A stretch of 50,314 nucleotides of DNA, from assembly GCA_000999025.1 (NCBI GenBank), contig LCFM01000006.1, positions 1 through 50,314 of the forward strand, written 5' to 3'. The DNA is from Parcubacteria group bacterium GW2011_GWA2_43_13 (GTDB lineage Bacteria; Patescibacteriota; Patescibacteriia; UBA9629; GWA2-43-13). A program made the position numbers and the translations under genes. The notes beneath the pieces are model-generated. The model saw only the letters and a list, made by a program, of their open reading frames with translations. It did not search any database and was not told where the DNA came from. Shown here piece by piece: positions 8,508 to 17,016 of the stretch; within the stretch, counting starts at the first letter, position 1, and every line of letters starts with the position of its first letter.

Positions 8508-10700
8508 ATGGCGAACGAACTTGAGCATATTCTCCTCAATACCTACGATGATCAAACCCCTATTAAGTGTATCACTGGGAAAACCGGAAATGCGGGGACC
8601 TGCATTATCATGGGAGGATTTATAGGACATGGAAACCAATGGGGAAGCGCACTCCCTCGTGTTATTGACACCATTCAAAAGGGATATTCCGATGCCGTAA
8701 CAAACGACCCAGAAGCGGCGCTTGAAAGATCGTTGCAAAGCGCCAATTACACAATAGCTCAAATTATAAAAGAATTTGGCAAAGAATGGCTTGCGAATTT
8801 CTATTTTATAGGGATAGCAAGAAAAAAAAATCAGGTTCACTTCAGCCGAGTCGGAAAAATGCACGCATTTCTTATTTTTAAAAACACAATTACAGACCTT
8901 GCTCCATTAACCTACGATGACTACGAAAAAACGAACCCACTTAAAACATTTTCTTCAATTATAAGCGGAGATCTCACCCCGCACTCCCAGCTTGTCATAT
9001 GCACAGACAGCGTACTTGATTACCTTTCGCTTGAACGACTTAAAAGAACTGTCGCAGATACCGTTGTTGGAAAAAGAGAAGAAGCATTTCGTTCCCTTCT
9101 TGCAAAAGCGCCCGGACACTTGCCGTTTGGCATTGCTATCATTAACCATGAAAACGGCGACTATCCTTCTCGTCCTCTCTCTGCGCAAAAATCATCTCAA
9201 CACAAACCCGTACATATCACCGAGGAACTCCACTCAATGCCACTTCAAACACCACCCCACACACAGGACCAACATCCATCGCGATTAGTACCCAAACACG
9301 CTATCTCAAAAACATTCCGCACTCCGCCTCTTTTCCCAACAGGAGAAATCAAACAAACATTAACTCAAATACTCAGTCGCTTATGGACAAAATGGTGCTT
9401 TTTTATTAAAGATATTAACCGTCCAAAATCAGCGACATCAGTGCGACAAAGAAGTTATCTTTCTCTAAAAAATGCGTCTAAAAAAAACATACTCATCCTT
9501 ATTCTTCAAAGCATTTCAGCCATTGGAATAATCACTGGCCGAGGATTAACCTCTGCGCGTTCATGGTGGAAGCATGCGGCGCGCATAACCAAACTTCTCT
9601 TAACATTCGCCTGTATCCTTTTAATCCTGTTTCTTTTTAATCTTTCACGAACGCATCGCTCTCAAATAAAAGAAAAAGACATTGAAACCTACAACCAAAC
9701 CCTTGAAATGATTCAATCTCTGCAAGATCGAACCACATCTGCTTTACTGTACAGCGACAACGCAAAGGCAGAGGAACTCCTTGAAGAAGCTCACCAGTTG
9801 GTTCAATCCCTGCCAACTGATACTCAAAGCAGAAGCGAAAAGCAAGCCATGCTGTTAGAACAAATAACCACGCAACTCAACAAAACAAAAAATCTTTCAA
9901 CCATAACCGATCCGCTCCTTGTGGTTGATCTTGAAATAGCAGATACCTCTATCAACCCAAAACAACTGTTAACCATACAAAGAATCCTCTATACCTATAG
10001 CTCTGCCACAAACACTCTCTTTGCAATTAACCCGGCGGAAAAATCCGCAACACGCATTCAAGCAACTCCAGCTATCACCGGCTTTTTTGAACAAGCGTCA
10101 GTCAGCGATACAGGTATGCTTGTGTTTTATCATAATAATAACGGCTTTATCGCGTTTGACCCTAAAACACAAACATACAACGCTCTGCCGATTGATATCG
10201 GCGACGGCACTGTGGATCGATTTCTCCTCTACCAGAAAAAATTCTACCGCTTTGATAGCGCGCGCAAACAAATTTATCGCCATAACGCCACTGGAGACGG
10301 ATTCGGTCCGGGTACTCCGTGGGTTACGGACGGACTTTCACAAGATAGCGCTCAAGCCCGCGATATTGCAATAGATGGGTCTATTTACTTGCTTCTGCCA
10401 TCAGGAAATATTATAAAATATCTTTCAGGAAAACCAGAGACGTTTGTTCTGTCAAAGATTGATCCGTGGTTTTCTTCTCCAACGCGTATCGTAACGAACG
10501 CTGACATGAAAAATATATATATCCTTGACCCGCAAAGCAAACGATTGGTGGTTATCACCAAAAGTGGCGAGGTAATAAACCAATACACATCAAACGTATT
10601 TGATGATCTTCGCGATGTCGTTATAGATGAAAGCAAACAAATGGCGTATCTATTGAACAATAAAAAAATTTATGCTATCGCGTTGAGTTCGCAACAATAA
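8508..10700 (+). CDS. membrane protein: degenerate PP2C-like domain, one TM helix, C-terminal beta-propeller-like region
   Basis: 730 residues in three parts. Residues 1-210 resemble a PP2C/PPM phosphatase (FSRVGKMHAFLIF where GDSR-AYL is usual; VICTDSVLDYL where LLCSDGL is usual). The metal-binding aspartates of the first motifs are missing, so it is probably a pseudophosphatase. A proline- and histidine-rich linker leads to a transmembrane helix at about 361-379 (LLLTFACILLILFLFNL) and then a coiled coil (DIETYNQTLEMIQSL). The C-terminal 260 residues have repeated propeller-like blades (ARDIAIDGSIYLLLPSGNIIKYL, NIYILDPQSKRLVVITKSGEVI). This suggests a cytoplasmic sensor joined to an external propeller. 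The gene is monocistronic and ends at a strong terminator. Confidence 0.75.
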   Translation: MANELEHILLNTYDDQTPIKCITGKTGNAGTCIIMGGFIGHGNQWGSALPRVIDTIQKGYSDAVTNDPEAALERSLQSANYTIAQIIKEFGKEWLANFYFIGIARKKNQVHFSRVGKMHAFLIFKNTITDLAPLTYDDYEKTNPLKTFSSIISGDLTPHSQLVICTDSVLDYLSLERLKRTVADTVVGKREEAFRSLLAKAPGHLPFGIAIINHENGDYPSRPLSAQKSSQHKPVHITEELHSMPLQTPPHTQDQHPSRLVPKHAISKTFRTPPLFPTGEIKQTLTQILSRLWTKWCFFIKDINRPKSATSVRQRSYLSLKNASKKNILILILQSISAIGIITGRGLTSARSWWKHAARITKLLLTFACILLILFLFNLSRTHRSQIKEKDIETYNQTLEMIQSLQDRTTSALLYSDNAKAEELLEEAHQLVQSLPTDTQSRSEKQAMLLEQITTQLNKTKNLSTITDPLLVVDLEIADTSINPKQLLTIQRILYTYSSATNTLFAINPAEKSATRIQATPAITGFFEQASVSDTGMLVFYHNNNGFIAFDPKTQTYNALPIDIGDGTVDRFLLYQKKFYRFDSARKQIYRHNATGDGFGPGTPWVTDGLSQDSAQARDIAIDGSIYLLLPSGNIIKYLSGKPETFVLSKIDPWFSSPTRIVTNADMKNIYILDPQSKRLVVITKSGEVINQYTSNVFDDLRDVVIDESKQMAYLLNNKKIYAIALSSQQ

Positions 10701-10717
10701 CATATTCCGTGGAATAT

Positions 10718-10747
10718 AAAAAAGAGACCAATTATGGTCTCTTTTTT
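10718..10747. terminator. bidirectional terminator between the 8508 gene and rplL
   Basis: AAAGAGACC at 10721-10729 pairs with GGTCTCTTT at 10736-10744, with A-runs and T-runs outside. It therefore works for the plus-strand membrane gene and for the minus-strand rplJ-rplL operon. Confidence 0.85.
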
Positions 10748-10764
10748 ATTCACTCAATCATGGC

Positions 10765-11172
10765 TTACTTAACCGACACTGTCGCCCCTGCTTCCTCCAA
10801 CTGCTTTTTCATTTTTTCGGCATCTTCTTTATTCACGCCTTCTTTGACTGTTTTCGGCGCGCCTTCAACTAAGTCCTTTGCTTCTTTCAGCCCAAGATCA
10901 GTAACAGCGCGAACGGCTTTGATAACATTGATTTTGTTATCGCCAGACGATATTAATTCAACAGTAAAGCTGGTTTTTTCCTCTGCCACTTCGGCAGGTG
11001 CGCCTGCTCCGGCAGGGCCTCCTGCCATCATCATAGGCGCGGCGGCTGATACGCCGAATTTTTCTTCTAAAATCTTTACAAGCTCTGAAAGATCTAATAC
11101 TGACATCTTCTCGATTTGCTCTACAAGCGCCTTAAATTTTTCTGGCACTTCGATTATTTTTTCATCACTCAT
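10765..11172 (-). CDS. rplL: ribosomal protein L7/L12
   Basis: 135 residues, slightly longer than average. The N-terminal dimerisation domain ([16 protein letters not shown]) is followed by an alanine/glycine hinge ([10 protein letters not shown]) and the conserved C-terminal domain ([38 protein letters not shown]). It forms the ribosomal stalk that recruits translation factors. It is the second gene of the rplJ-rplL operon, 99 bases after rplJ. The intervening sequence has loose repeats of the type ATGAAC-TATGAAC. Confidence 0.97.
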   Translation of the reverse strand: MSDEKIIEVPEKFKALVEQIEKMSVLDLSELVKILEEKFGVSAAAPMMMAGGPAGAGAPAEVAEEKTSFTVELISSGDNKINVIKAVRAVTDLGLKEAKDLVEGAPKTVKEGVNKEDAEKMKKQLEEAGATVSVK

Positions 11173-11271
11173 AGATAGATAGTTAAATCAATAAACCGAT
11201 GAACGTATGAACCTATAAACATCTCTGTTCACTGGTTCTCATATTCTTCAGTTATTCGATTCATGTACCAA

Positions 11272-11796
11272 TTAACTCTTTGCCTCTTTTATAGCGTTTA
11301 AAACATTTATAACACTGCGAACATTTCCTGCTAATACATTCACAAACCCGGATAATGGCGCTTTGATAGTACCAACGGTCATTGCGATCAATTCCTCTTT
11401 AGATGGCAAGAGCGCAAGCGACACAATCTGACTGGCATCTAATATCTGCTGTTCAAGAATACCGCCTAATATTTTGACGTTTTCATTCTCTTTTGCAAAC
11501 GACTGAATGGTTTTTGCCGGAGCAAGAGCGTCTGTGCGTCCGAAAGCCACCATAAGTGTTCCCGTCGCATCGTCAATATTCACATCAGTAATATTTTTTC
11601 CCGCAAACAATCTCTTCATCAGCGTCTTTTTAACAACAGTCATATCAACACCTGACTCTTTCATCTTGCGACGAAGATGTTCCAATGCAGATATCGGCGT
11701 TGCAGTGAATTGGGCTATGACTATTGATTTCGCTTGATCAAACCGAGACCCGATATCGCTTAAAATAGCTACTTTTTGCTGTCGTGTTTTTGGCAT
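11272..11796 (-). CDS. rplJ: ribosomal protein L10
   Basis: 174 residues with the L10 core (SIVIAQFTATPISALEHLRRKMKESGVDMTVVKKTLMKRLF) and an LSGFVNVLAGNVRSVINVLNAI C-terminal helix that binds L7/L12 dimers. It anchors the stalk to 23S rRNA. It is the first gene of the operon and lies behind a structured leader with a classic L10-binding element and an attenuator, so autoregulation is expected. Confidence 0.96.
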   Translation of the reverse strand: MPKTRQQKVAILSDIGSRFDQAKSIVIAQFTATPISALEHLRRKMKESGVDMTVVKKTLMKRLFAGKNITDVNIDDATGTLMVAFGRTDALAPAKTIQSFAKENENVKILGGILEQQILDASQIVSLALLPSKEELIAMTVGTIKAPLSGFVNVLAGNVRSVINVLNAIKEAKS

Positions 11797-11890
11797 ATAT
11801 ACTATTTCCTTTCTTGTCCGCCAGAGATGGATTGAAACTGCTTGCGAAATGTTCTTCGCTTACGCTCGAATATTTCGAACCAGTTTTAAC

Positions 11891-11919
11891 AAAAAAACGA
11901 CTCTGGCATTCCATAGTCG
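11891..11919 (-). terminator. attenuator hairpin in the rplJ leader
   Basis: Read on the minus strand, CGACT and AGTCG (with TGG/CCA above one mismatch) form a hairpin followed directly by seven T. It lies between the L10-binding element and the rplJ start, where a transcription attenuator would act. Confidence 0.65.
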
Positions 11920-11947
11920 ACCTTTCGCCCAACACTAAAGATGGTTG

Positions 11948-12012
11948 AACGCTCCTCGGTAAGGTTAGGTTATTAAGCTCTTTTTGTGCGAGCCCTTACG
12001 GTCTACGGAATA
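11948..12012 (-). promoter_or_regulatory. L10 ribosomal-protein leader element
   Basis: On the minus strand the leader contains CGTAGACCGTAAGG, then GCTTAATAACC and CCTTACCGAGGAG. This order and these words match the L10 leader motif (CGTAGAC...GGCTTAAT...CCTACCGAGG) that binds L10 or the L10-L12 complex. It lies between the rplJ promoter and the attenuator hairpin. Confidence 0.8.
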
Positions 12013-12019
12013 CGAGAAT

Positions 12020-12048
12020 ATAGTATCAAATAATAAAAATACTGTCAA
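12020..12048 (-). promoter_or_regulatory. rplJ-rplL promoter
   Basis: On the minus strand a perfect TTGACA (12048-12043) and TACTAT (12025-12020) are separated by 17 bases, immediately before the L10 leader. Confidence 0.85.
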
Positions 12049-12072
12049 CACAAACCAAACAAGAATGTATCT

Positions 12073-13095
12073 TCACACCTTTTCTTTTCCTGGTATACGA
12101 CCACGAATATGACGACCCCGCGCTTTTTGGAGTGATTCCAAATACAGGACCCCACTGTCCTGCTCCACTCCCATATTCCCAAGCAGTCGAAAACTCCCCT
12201 CTCCAAATGTCTCTTCAACAAGGCGAGCAATTGGCAACAACCTGCCAGTAAAATGCGCTTGTAAAAATTCTTTAAAAACATCGTCTACCACTGAAAACCG
12301 ATCCGGAAACTCTTTTTGAATTTCCTTACACACATACTCAAGCACTCTCCTTTGGGATGCATATCCCATGCCCTCAAAATCATCAGGATCACTTTTACTC
12401 ACCCAAATAATCTCATCTTCTGATAAATCATGCTTCTCTGCGAATCGCTTTTTCTTCGCCAAAGCCTCGTCTGATAATAGCCAATCTTTTTCTTCTTCCA
12501 ATACCGTGAGTGAAAGCAACCTATGTGTGAATTCTTTTTGTTGGCACGCAATAATCGCCTCGTCTAATCCACTAAAATGCTTATGTAACTCATCTTGGAA
12601 TGTTCCTCCAGCAGAAACACCTGCTCTATAGTAATAAATCCATAGATCATCCCCCTCTCCCTGAACTAATAGCGAGAGATGCGCTTTTATATGAAGAGTT
12701 TCATGAAATACACAGGAACCGAAATAAACAGGACTTTTGCGAACATGATCAGCATTAAAAACCATCGATTGCTCTATCCATTGATGCTCTGCGTGTCCAA
12801 ATAAAGATATCTCTTTATAAATATCGGCAGGTAGTATGTGATAATTTTCTACTGGCACATCAAAAACATCAATTCCACATTGCTCAAGCAATTCATTTGT
12901 TGCCTTATTCACACAAGCAATCAAAGCAATTTCTTGCTCTATTTTAGGCAGTTCATTCTGCTGAAATTTTTCTCGCAAATCATTGGGCAAATACTCAATA
13001 TGATGATGAAATGCGTTATCAATATCTACTCTCACTTTTTCTTTGCCTTCCTCTGACGCATTGCCAATAATACGAACACGAGATCCTCGTTCCAT
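12073..13095 (-). CDS. uncharacterised protein with an HExxH (HETLH) motif
   Basis: 340 residues from ATG 13095, which lies four bases after the mltG stop. A longer frame begins at TTG 13140 and would overlap mltG by 41 bases. Near the middle is GSCVFHETLHIKAHLSLL, an HExxH zinc-protease-like signature in a hydrophobic helix. Acidic residues further on (GLDEAIIAC) could supply a third ligand. There is no signal peptide or membrane segment, so the product should be cytoplasmic. The C-terminal half is helical and charged. No known family was recognised. The tight linkage to mltG suggests cotranscription, but not necessarily a cell-wall role. Confidence 0.65.
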   Translation of the reverse strand: MERGSRVRIIGNASEEGKEKVRVDIDNAFHHHIEYLPNDLREKFQQNELPKIEQEIALIACVNKATNELLEQCGIDVFDVPVENYHILPADIYKEISLFGHAEHQWIEQSMVFNADHVRKSPVYFGSCVFHETLHIKAHLSLLVQGEGDDLWIYYYRAGVSAGGTFQDELHKHFSGLDEAIIACQQKEFTHRLLSLTVLEEEKDWLLSDEALAKKKRFAEKHDLSEDEIIWVSKSDPDDFEGMGYASQRRVLEYVCKEIQKEFPDRFSVVDDVFKEFLQAHFTGRLLPIARLVEETFGEGSFRLLGNMGVEQDSGVLYLESLQKARGRHIRGRIPGKEKV

Positions 13096-13099
13096 AGGT

Positions 13100-14158
13100 T
13101 TACCGAAGATACTTTGCTTTATTCCGTTTATGCTCTTCAAAATTCTTGCTAAAAATGGTTGTGCCGTCGGGAGTACTCAAAAAATACCAATATTCATTTT
13201 GAGTCGGATATACCGCGGCTTCTAATGAATCAGACCCCGGATTGCTGATTGGCCCGGGTGGCAAACCGCGATATTTATACGTATTGTAAGGTGAATCAAT
13301 TTTTGTGTCATCAAGCGAAATTCCAGGTGTTTTTTTCTTGGTAACATAATTCACTGTTGAATCCGCCTGCAGTGCAACCCCCTCATCTAATCTGCGCCAA
13401 AACAAATCCGCAACCATCTTTTTATCCTCCGGCGTTCTAACCTCGCGCTCTAAAATAGAAGCCAATGTTACAACTTCAAAAACTGTTCTCTTTTGCGACG
13501 CGATATCAGCTCGCATATCACCTGTCATCACAACATCAAACTCCCCTATCATACGATTCACAATATCTTCAGCAGTCGCATCTTTAAAAATGCGATAGGT
13601 GTCTGGAAACAAATATCCCTCAAGCGACGCATTGAGAGGCGCATCGGCAAGTACGGGAAATGCTTGACGTAATGATTGTGGGATTCCGGAATCAGCAAAA
13701 ACAATGTCTAAAAATTCATCCCCGACTACAACTCCTTCTCTCATCAAATAATCATTCATATCAGATATATTCCAACCCTCGATAGTTGTGATCACTTGCT
13801 CATTAGAAAGCGGGCCTGTAGAAAGCACGTTTGCTATTTTACCCAATGACCACCCCTGCTCCAATTCATATGCCCCTGCCAATAGTTTTGCCTGCAACCC
13901 CTTGAGCACAATATATGTTTTAAACCAAAACTCGGACTCAATGTACCCCGCCTGCTTAAGCCGATTGGCAATCACAGACACTCCCTCCCCTTGCTCTATA
14001 ATAAATGTATTCTCTTCCACCTCTGGTGTATCATTCGGCTGATTATCTTTATTACCAGAAACAAAAAATACCCCTAATCCTAAAACAACGATAATCCCAA
14101 GCAGAATATATTGTGTTTTTTTGCGATGATGTTGTTTTTCAAATACATTTTCTTCCAT
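13100..14158 (-). CDS. mltG: endolytic murein transglycosylase
   Basis: 352 residues. One N-terminal transmembrane helix (about 17-34, YILLGIIVVLGLGVFFVSG) is followed by a LysM-like region (FIIEQGEGVSVIANRLKQAG) and the YceG/MltG catalytic domain. That domain shows the catalytic glutamate in LASILEREV and the conserved NTYKYRGLPPGPISNPG. It cuts nascent glycan strands at the membrane and helps set glycan chain length. It follows manC by 23 bases and precedes the HETLH gene by four. Confidence 0.95.
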   Translation of the reverse strand: MEENVFEKQHHRKKTQYILLGIIVVLGLGVFFVSGNKDNQPNDTPEVEENTFIIEQGEGVSVIANRLKQAGYIESEFWFKTYIVLKGLQAKLLAGAYELEQGWSLGKIANVLSTGPLSNEQVITTIEGWNISDMNDYLMREGVVVGDEFLDIVFADSGIPQSLRQAFPVLADAPLNASLEGYLFPDTYRIFKDATAEDIVNRMIGEFDVVMTGDMRADIASQKRTVFEVVTLASILEREVRTPEDKKMVADLFWRRLDEGVALQADSTVNYVTKKKTPGISLDDTKIDSPYNTYKYRGLPPGPISNPGSDSLEAAVYPTQNEYWYFLSTPDGTTIFSKNFEEHKRNKAKYLR

Positions 14159-14181
14159 AGTATAAAATATCGTTCATCATT

Positions 14182-15324
14182 TTATAAATACTCCTCAAGG
14201 CCTGTGTCTTGCATCTTTTTAACAAGTTCTTTGACTCTTTGCGCCTGATCTTTCGGGCAAATAAGAAGCGCATCAGGAGTGTCTATAATAATCATATCAG
14301 AAATACCAATAGTTGCGATAAGCCGGTTCGCTTCTGAATAAATCAATGAGTGTTGCGTATCTATGCCAATATGCTTTCCCTTCACGATCATGCCCCAAGA
14401 CCCCTCACTACCCTCCCCTTGGTAAAGGGAGGAAGCAAGAGGAGTATCGCCTCCCTTAGGAGAGAGGGACGATGATAAAATATCCTGCACCGCGCGCCAA
14501 TGACCGATATCAAGCCAACCGATGTCTGCCGGAATAACTAATAAATCAGGTATTTTTTCCATAATCGCATAGTCAATCGAAATAGCAGGCAGAGCATCGT
14601 AAATATTTCTCTTTTTATCTTCATCCTCTATCTGCATCATCGCCTGAACTCCTGTATATATTTCTGGCGCATACTGCTCATATAAAGAAAGAAGATGTTT
14701 GACAGTAAAAAAAAACTGAAGTGGATTCCATAAAAAATTTTCTTGTTTGATATAATCTTTTGCTGTTTCAATATCCGGTTTTTCAACAAATCGTTTAACC
14801 GTATAAACACAAGTATTTGATATTTGATATTTGATATTTGATATTTCGTACTCGATATATCCATACCCTGTTTCCGGATATTGAGGAACAACGCCCAACA
14901 AAACGCCTTCATTTGGATGAGCCAACAAAATATCCGGAATAGAAGAAAGAATATCTTTATACCTGTCTTCATTGGCAATATACGCGTCTGCCCCACAAAT
15001 CCCAATTAAACCATCAGGATCGCGCTCTGCAATTGTCATAGTGGCAAGACAAATCGCAGGAGCATTATCCCTGCGAGACGGCTCGCAAATGATATTAGCA
15101 GGAGCAATCGTTTCTGTTTGAGAAGCGACAAGGTTACGATACTGTTCATGCGTTGAAATAAAAATTCGGTCGCGTTCAATGACCGATTCAAGCCGCTGTA
15201 TGGTTTTTTGCAATAACGTATCTGTATCTAAAAACGGGCGCACCTGTTTTGGAACGCCTTTGCGCGAAACCGGCCAGAGCCGCGTTCCATGCCCACCGGC
15301 AAGTATCACTATGTTTAATGCCAT
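14182..15324 (-). CDS. manC: mannose-1-phosphate guanylyltransferase
   Basis: 380 residues from ATG 15324 (MALNIVILAGGHGTRLWPVSR); a GTG six codons upstream is possible. The GTP-binding signature GGHGTRLWPVSR..PKQ, FVEKPD and the C-terminal GWLDIGHW motif identify a GDP-mannose pyrophosphorylase. The enzyme makes GDP-mannose for cell-surface glycans. The coding sequence has two in-frame low-complexity insertions. A palindromic repeat pair at 14401-14469 encodes SPKGGDTPLASSLYQGEGSE. An AT-rich heptamer repeat at 14813-14848 encodes ISNIKYQISN. No GDP-mannose-using enzyme is in the window. Confidence 0.93.
   Translation of the reverse strand: MALNIVILAGGHGTRLWPVSRKGVPKQVRPFLDTDTLLQKTIQRLESVIERDRIFISTHEQYRNLVASQTETIAPANIICEPSRRDNAPAICLATMTIAERDPDGLIGICGADAYIANEDRYKDILSSIPDILLAHPNEGVLLGVVPQYPETGYGYIEYEISNIKYQISNTCVYTVKRFVEKPDIETAKDYIKQENFLWNPLQFFFTVKHLLSLYEQYAPEIYTGVQAMMQIEDEDKKRNIYDALPAISIDYAIMEKIPDLLVIPADIGWLDIGHWRAVQDILSSSLSPKGGDTPLASSLYQGEGSEGSWGMIVKGKHIGIDTQHSLIYSEANRLIATIGISDMIIIDTPDALLICPKDQAQRVKELVKKMQDTGLEEYL
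14401..14469. repeat. family 2 palindromic element(s) inside manC
   Basis: Two stems of the CTCCCTT/AAGGGAG type lie back to back. They are read without frameshift as a glycine/serine/proline-rich loop in ManC. The words CCTCAC, TACCCTCCCCTTGG and CTCCCTTAGGAG recur in prmC, miaA and intergenic copies. Confidence 0.7.
14813..14848. repeat. short tandem repeat TATTTGA inside manC
   Basis: Four consecutive copies of TATTTGA are followed by TATTTCG. They lie in frame in manC and encode ISNIKYQISN on the minus strand. Confidence 0.8.
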
Positions 15325-15350
15325 ATCAAAACTATTAAACACCTCTTTCT

Positions 15351-15380
15351 ATAGTATCATTCCCTTTCTCTTTTTGACAA
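15351..15380 (-). promoter_or_regulatory. candidate manC promoter
   Basis: On the minus strand TTGTCA (15380-15375) and TACTAT (15356-15351) are 18 bases apart. Transcription would start near 15344, giving a very short leader for ATG 15324. Confidence 0.6.
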
Positions 15381-15400
15381 CTACAGTCTTGTACAATACA

Positions 15401-16756
15401 AGATGAGCCCCAAATAGAGAGTGCCTCTAATGCGAAATGAGCCCGAAAGGGGCCCATTTGCAGAAATGGTGAGAGTGTCATACTGAAGGTTGTATGACTA
15501 TCATTATGAACGACTCTCACCTGTGCAGTATCGCACATCTCAACGCTTTCTTAAAGGTCTCAAAAAGTATCGAGTTCAGGGGAGCATCACAGAAAGAAAA
15601 ATATACATGGATAGAAATCATTCTCGGACGTTTCAGATATTTCTCACTGCGTAAAAAAGACAAGACCAGTGTCAAGTCGTATCTGACACGGATGACGGGA
15701 TACTCTGATTCCCAGATGACACGACTTATTAGTAAGAAAAAGCGTGTTGGCAAAATTGTCGCATATTCAAACAAGCGTCATCATTTCCCAACCCGATATA
15801 CTCCACACGATATCGCACTCCTTGCAGAAACGGATCTTGCGCATGAACAGCTTTCAGGTTATGCAACAAAACGTATCTTGGTTCGTGAGTATGAGCAATT
15901 TCATCACGACCAGTATGAACACCTTACTCATATTTCCGTATCTCATCTGTACAACCTGCGTGGCACACGCCAGTATATGAGTAGGACGAAATATTTCACT
16001 AAGACGTCCCCCACACAGAGCGCGATTGGAGAACGCAGGAAACCGCGGCCAGAGGGAAAACCAGGGTTTTTGCGCGTAGATACAGTACATCAGGGAGATA
16101 TGGGGGGAGAAAAGGGCGTGTACCATATCAACCTTGTAGATGAAGTATTGCAATGGGAAGTAGTAGGGGCTGTAGAAGGAATTTCAGAACAATTCCTGTC
16201 GTCATTATTGGAAGAGTTATTAAATCAGTTCCCGTTTTGCGTGAAAGCATTTCACTCGGATAATGGGTCAGAATATATCAACCACGTCGTTGCAAAATTA
16301 CTGAATACGCTGTTGGTTAAACAGACAAAATCCAGAGCGCGGCATTGCAATGACAACGCATTGGTGGAAAGCAAAAATGGAGCAGTGGTACGAAAGCACA
16401 TGGGATACGCGCACATCCCACGGAAATATGCTACGCCAATCAATGAGTTTTATCAGGAACATTTCAATGTGTATTTAAACTACCATCGTCCGTGTGGATT
16501 TGCGACGGTACTCACGGACGAGAAGGGAAAGCAGAAAAAAGTATACCAGACATATCAGACGCCATACGAACGATTACGAGCACTGCCGGAAGGAGAGAAG
16601 CACTTGAGGAAAGGAATGACGTTTGAGATATTGGACAAAATTGAGCATGAGCAAAGTGACAATGAATGTGCACTGCTCATGCAAAAAGCAAAGCATGAAT
16701 TATTCGCAACATTCAAAAAATGACGCTCTCACCCTCCACTTTTTTGGGGCTCATCT
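15401..16756 (+). mobile_element. insertion sequence 1 (DDE integrase-core transposase)
   Basis: Perfect 14-bp terminal inverted repeats AGATGAGCCCCAAA (15401-15414; complement at 16743-16756) enclose one transposase gene. Inner inverted repeats GGTGAGAGYGTCA lie at 15468-15480 and 16721-16733. A hairpin at 15435-15459 precedes the gene and may block read-in transcription. No convincing target duplication is visible. The left end lies next to the dyad CTTGTA-CAA-TACAAG (15388-15402). Confidence 0.8.
15494..16723 (+). CDS. integrase-core (rve) transposase of insertion sequence 1
   Basis: 409 residues. An N-terminal helix-turn-helix-like region with many basic residues (MTGYSDSQMTRLISKKKRVG) precedes an rve/DDE catalytic core. 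Its three acidic positions are visible in LRVDTVHQGD, FHSDNGSEYIN and NALVESKNG. The start ATG 15494 has AAGG six bases upstream. The frame is intact and both element ends are present, so the copy may be active. It is related in layout to the transposase at 27410, but the two differ clearly. The family is IS481/IS3-like or unclassified; a search would be needed to name it. Confidence 0.9.
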   Translation: MTIIMNDSHLCSIAHLNAFLKVSKSIEFRGASQKEKYTWIEIILGRFRYFSLRKKDKTSVKSYLTRMTGYSDSQMTRLISKKKRVGKIVAYSNKRHHFPTRYTPHDIALLAETDLAHEQLSGYATKRILVREYEQFHHDQYEHLTHISVSHLYNLRGTRQYMSRTKYFTKTSPTQSAIGERRKPRPEGKPGFLRVDTVHQGDMGGEKGVYHINLVDEVLQWEVVGAVEGISEQFLSSLLEELLNQFPFCVKAFHSDNGSEYINHVVAKLLNTLLVKQTKSRARHCNDNALVESKNGAVVRKHMGYAHIPRKYATPINEFYQEHFNVYLNYHRPCGFATVLTDEKGKQKKVYQTYQTPYERLRALPEGEKHLRKGMTFEILDKIEHEQSDNECALLMQKAKHELFATFKK

Positions 16757-16788
16757 CTTGACTGGAAAAGACTACTACGCAACCCATT

Positions 16789-16824
16789 GTCTTACTTTTT
16801 TCACGGCCGTGAAAAAAGTAAGAC
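16789..16824. repeat. 36-base perfect palindrome beside insertion sequence 1
   Basis: GTCTTACTTTTTTCACGG is followed directly by its exact reverse complement, with no loop. AGCCCC (16825-16830) and GGGGCT (16852-16857) just beyond form a further stem. It lies 33 bases outside the right end of the insertion sequence. Confidence 0.85.
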
Positions 16825-16834
16825 AGCCCCATAA

Positions 16835-16888
16835 AATAAAAAAGAAGGTACGGGGCTAAGCATGTTGGACGTGCGTCGCTCAAGTACC
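16835..16888 (-). terminator. terminator of the minus-strand small RNA locus
   Basis: On the minus strand GGTAC (16888-16884) and GTACC (16851-16847) close a hairpin that contains GACG-CA-CGTC. A U-rich tract read from 16846-16832 follows. Confidence 0.55.
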
Positions 16889-17010
16889 TCCTCATCTCCC
16901 CTTGGTTAAGGCGGAGATGCTATTGGTGTTTCCCCTATTCTTTATTACTACGCAGAGCATACCCTAGGGTAAGGTTTCTCCACGGTCGCGATGTTTCGTT
17001 CATCGGGACA
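16840..17010 (-). ncRNA. putative structured small RNA (about 170 nt)
   Basis: This stretch between the insertion sequence and the PAP2 gene has its own promoter (17044-17017) and a terminator-like end. It contains stable hairpins on the minus strand: CGATG/CATCG near the 5' end, TACCC/GGGTA, and CATCTCC-CCTT/AAGG-GGAGATG (near 16892-16922). A 22-codon frame starting MLCVVIK is present but lacks a good ribosome site. It does not match 6S, SRP, RNase P or tmRNA signatures I can recall. It could be a regulatory RNA or the remains of a mobile element. Confidence 0.4.
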
Positions 17011-17016
17011 ATTAAC

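Noticed and set aside
14813-14848. CRISPR-like repeat array
   Set aside because: The repeats are seven bases with no spacers, and no cas genes are in the window. None of the palindromic families shows regular spacing either.
15388-15402. CTTGTA-CAA-TACAAG dyad as an operator for manC
   Set aside because: It overlaps the end of the insertion sequence and lies upstream of the candidate -35, so a regulatory role is unsupported.
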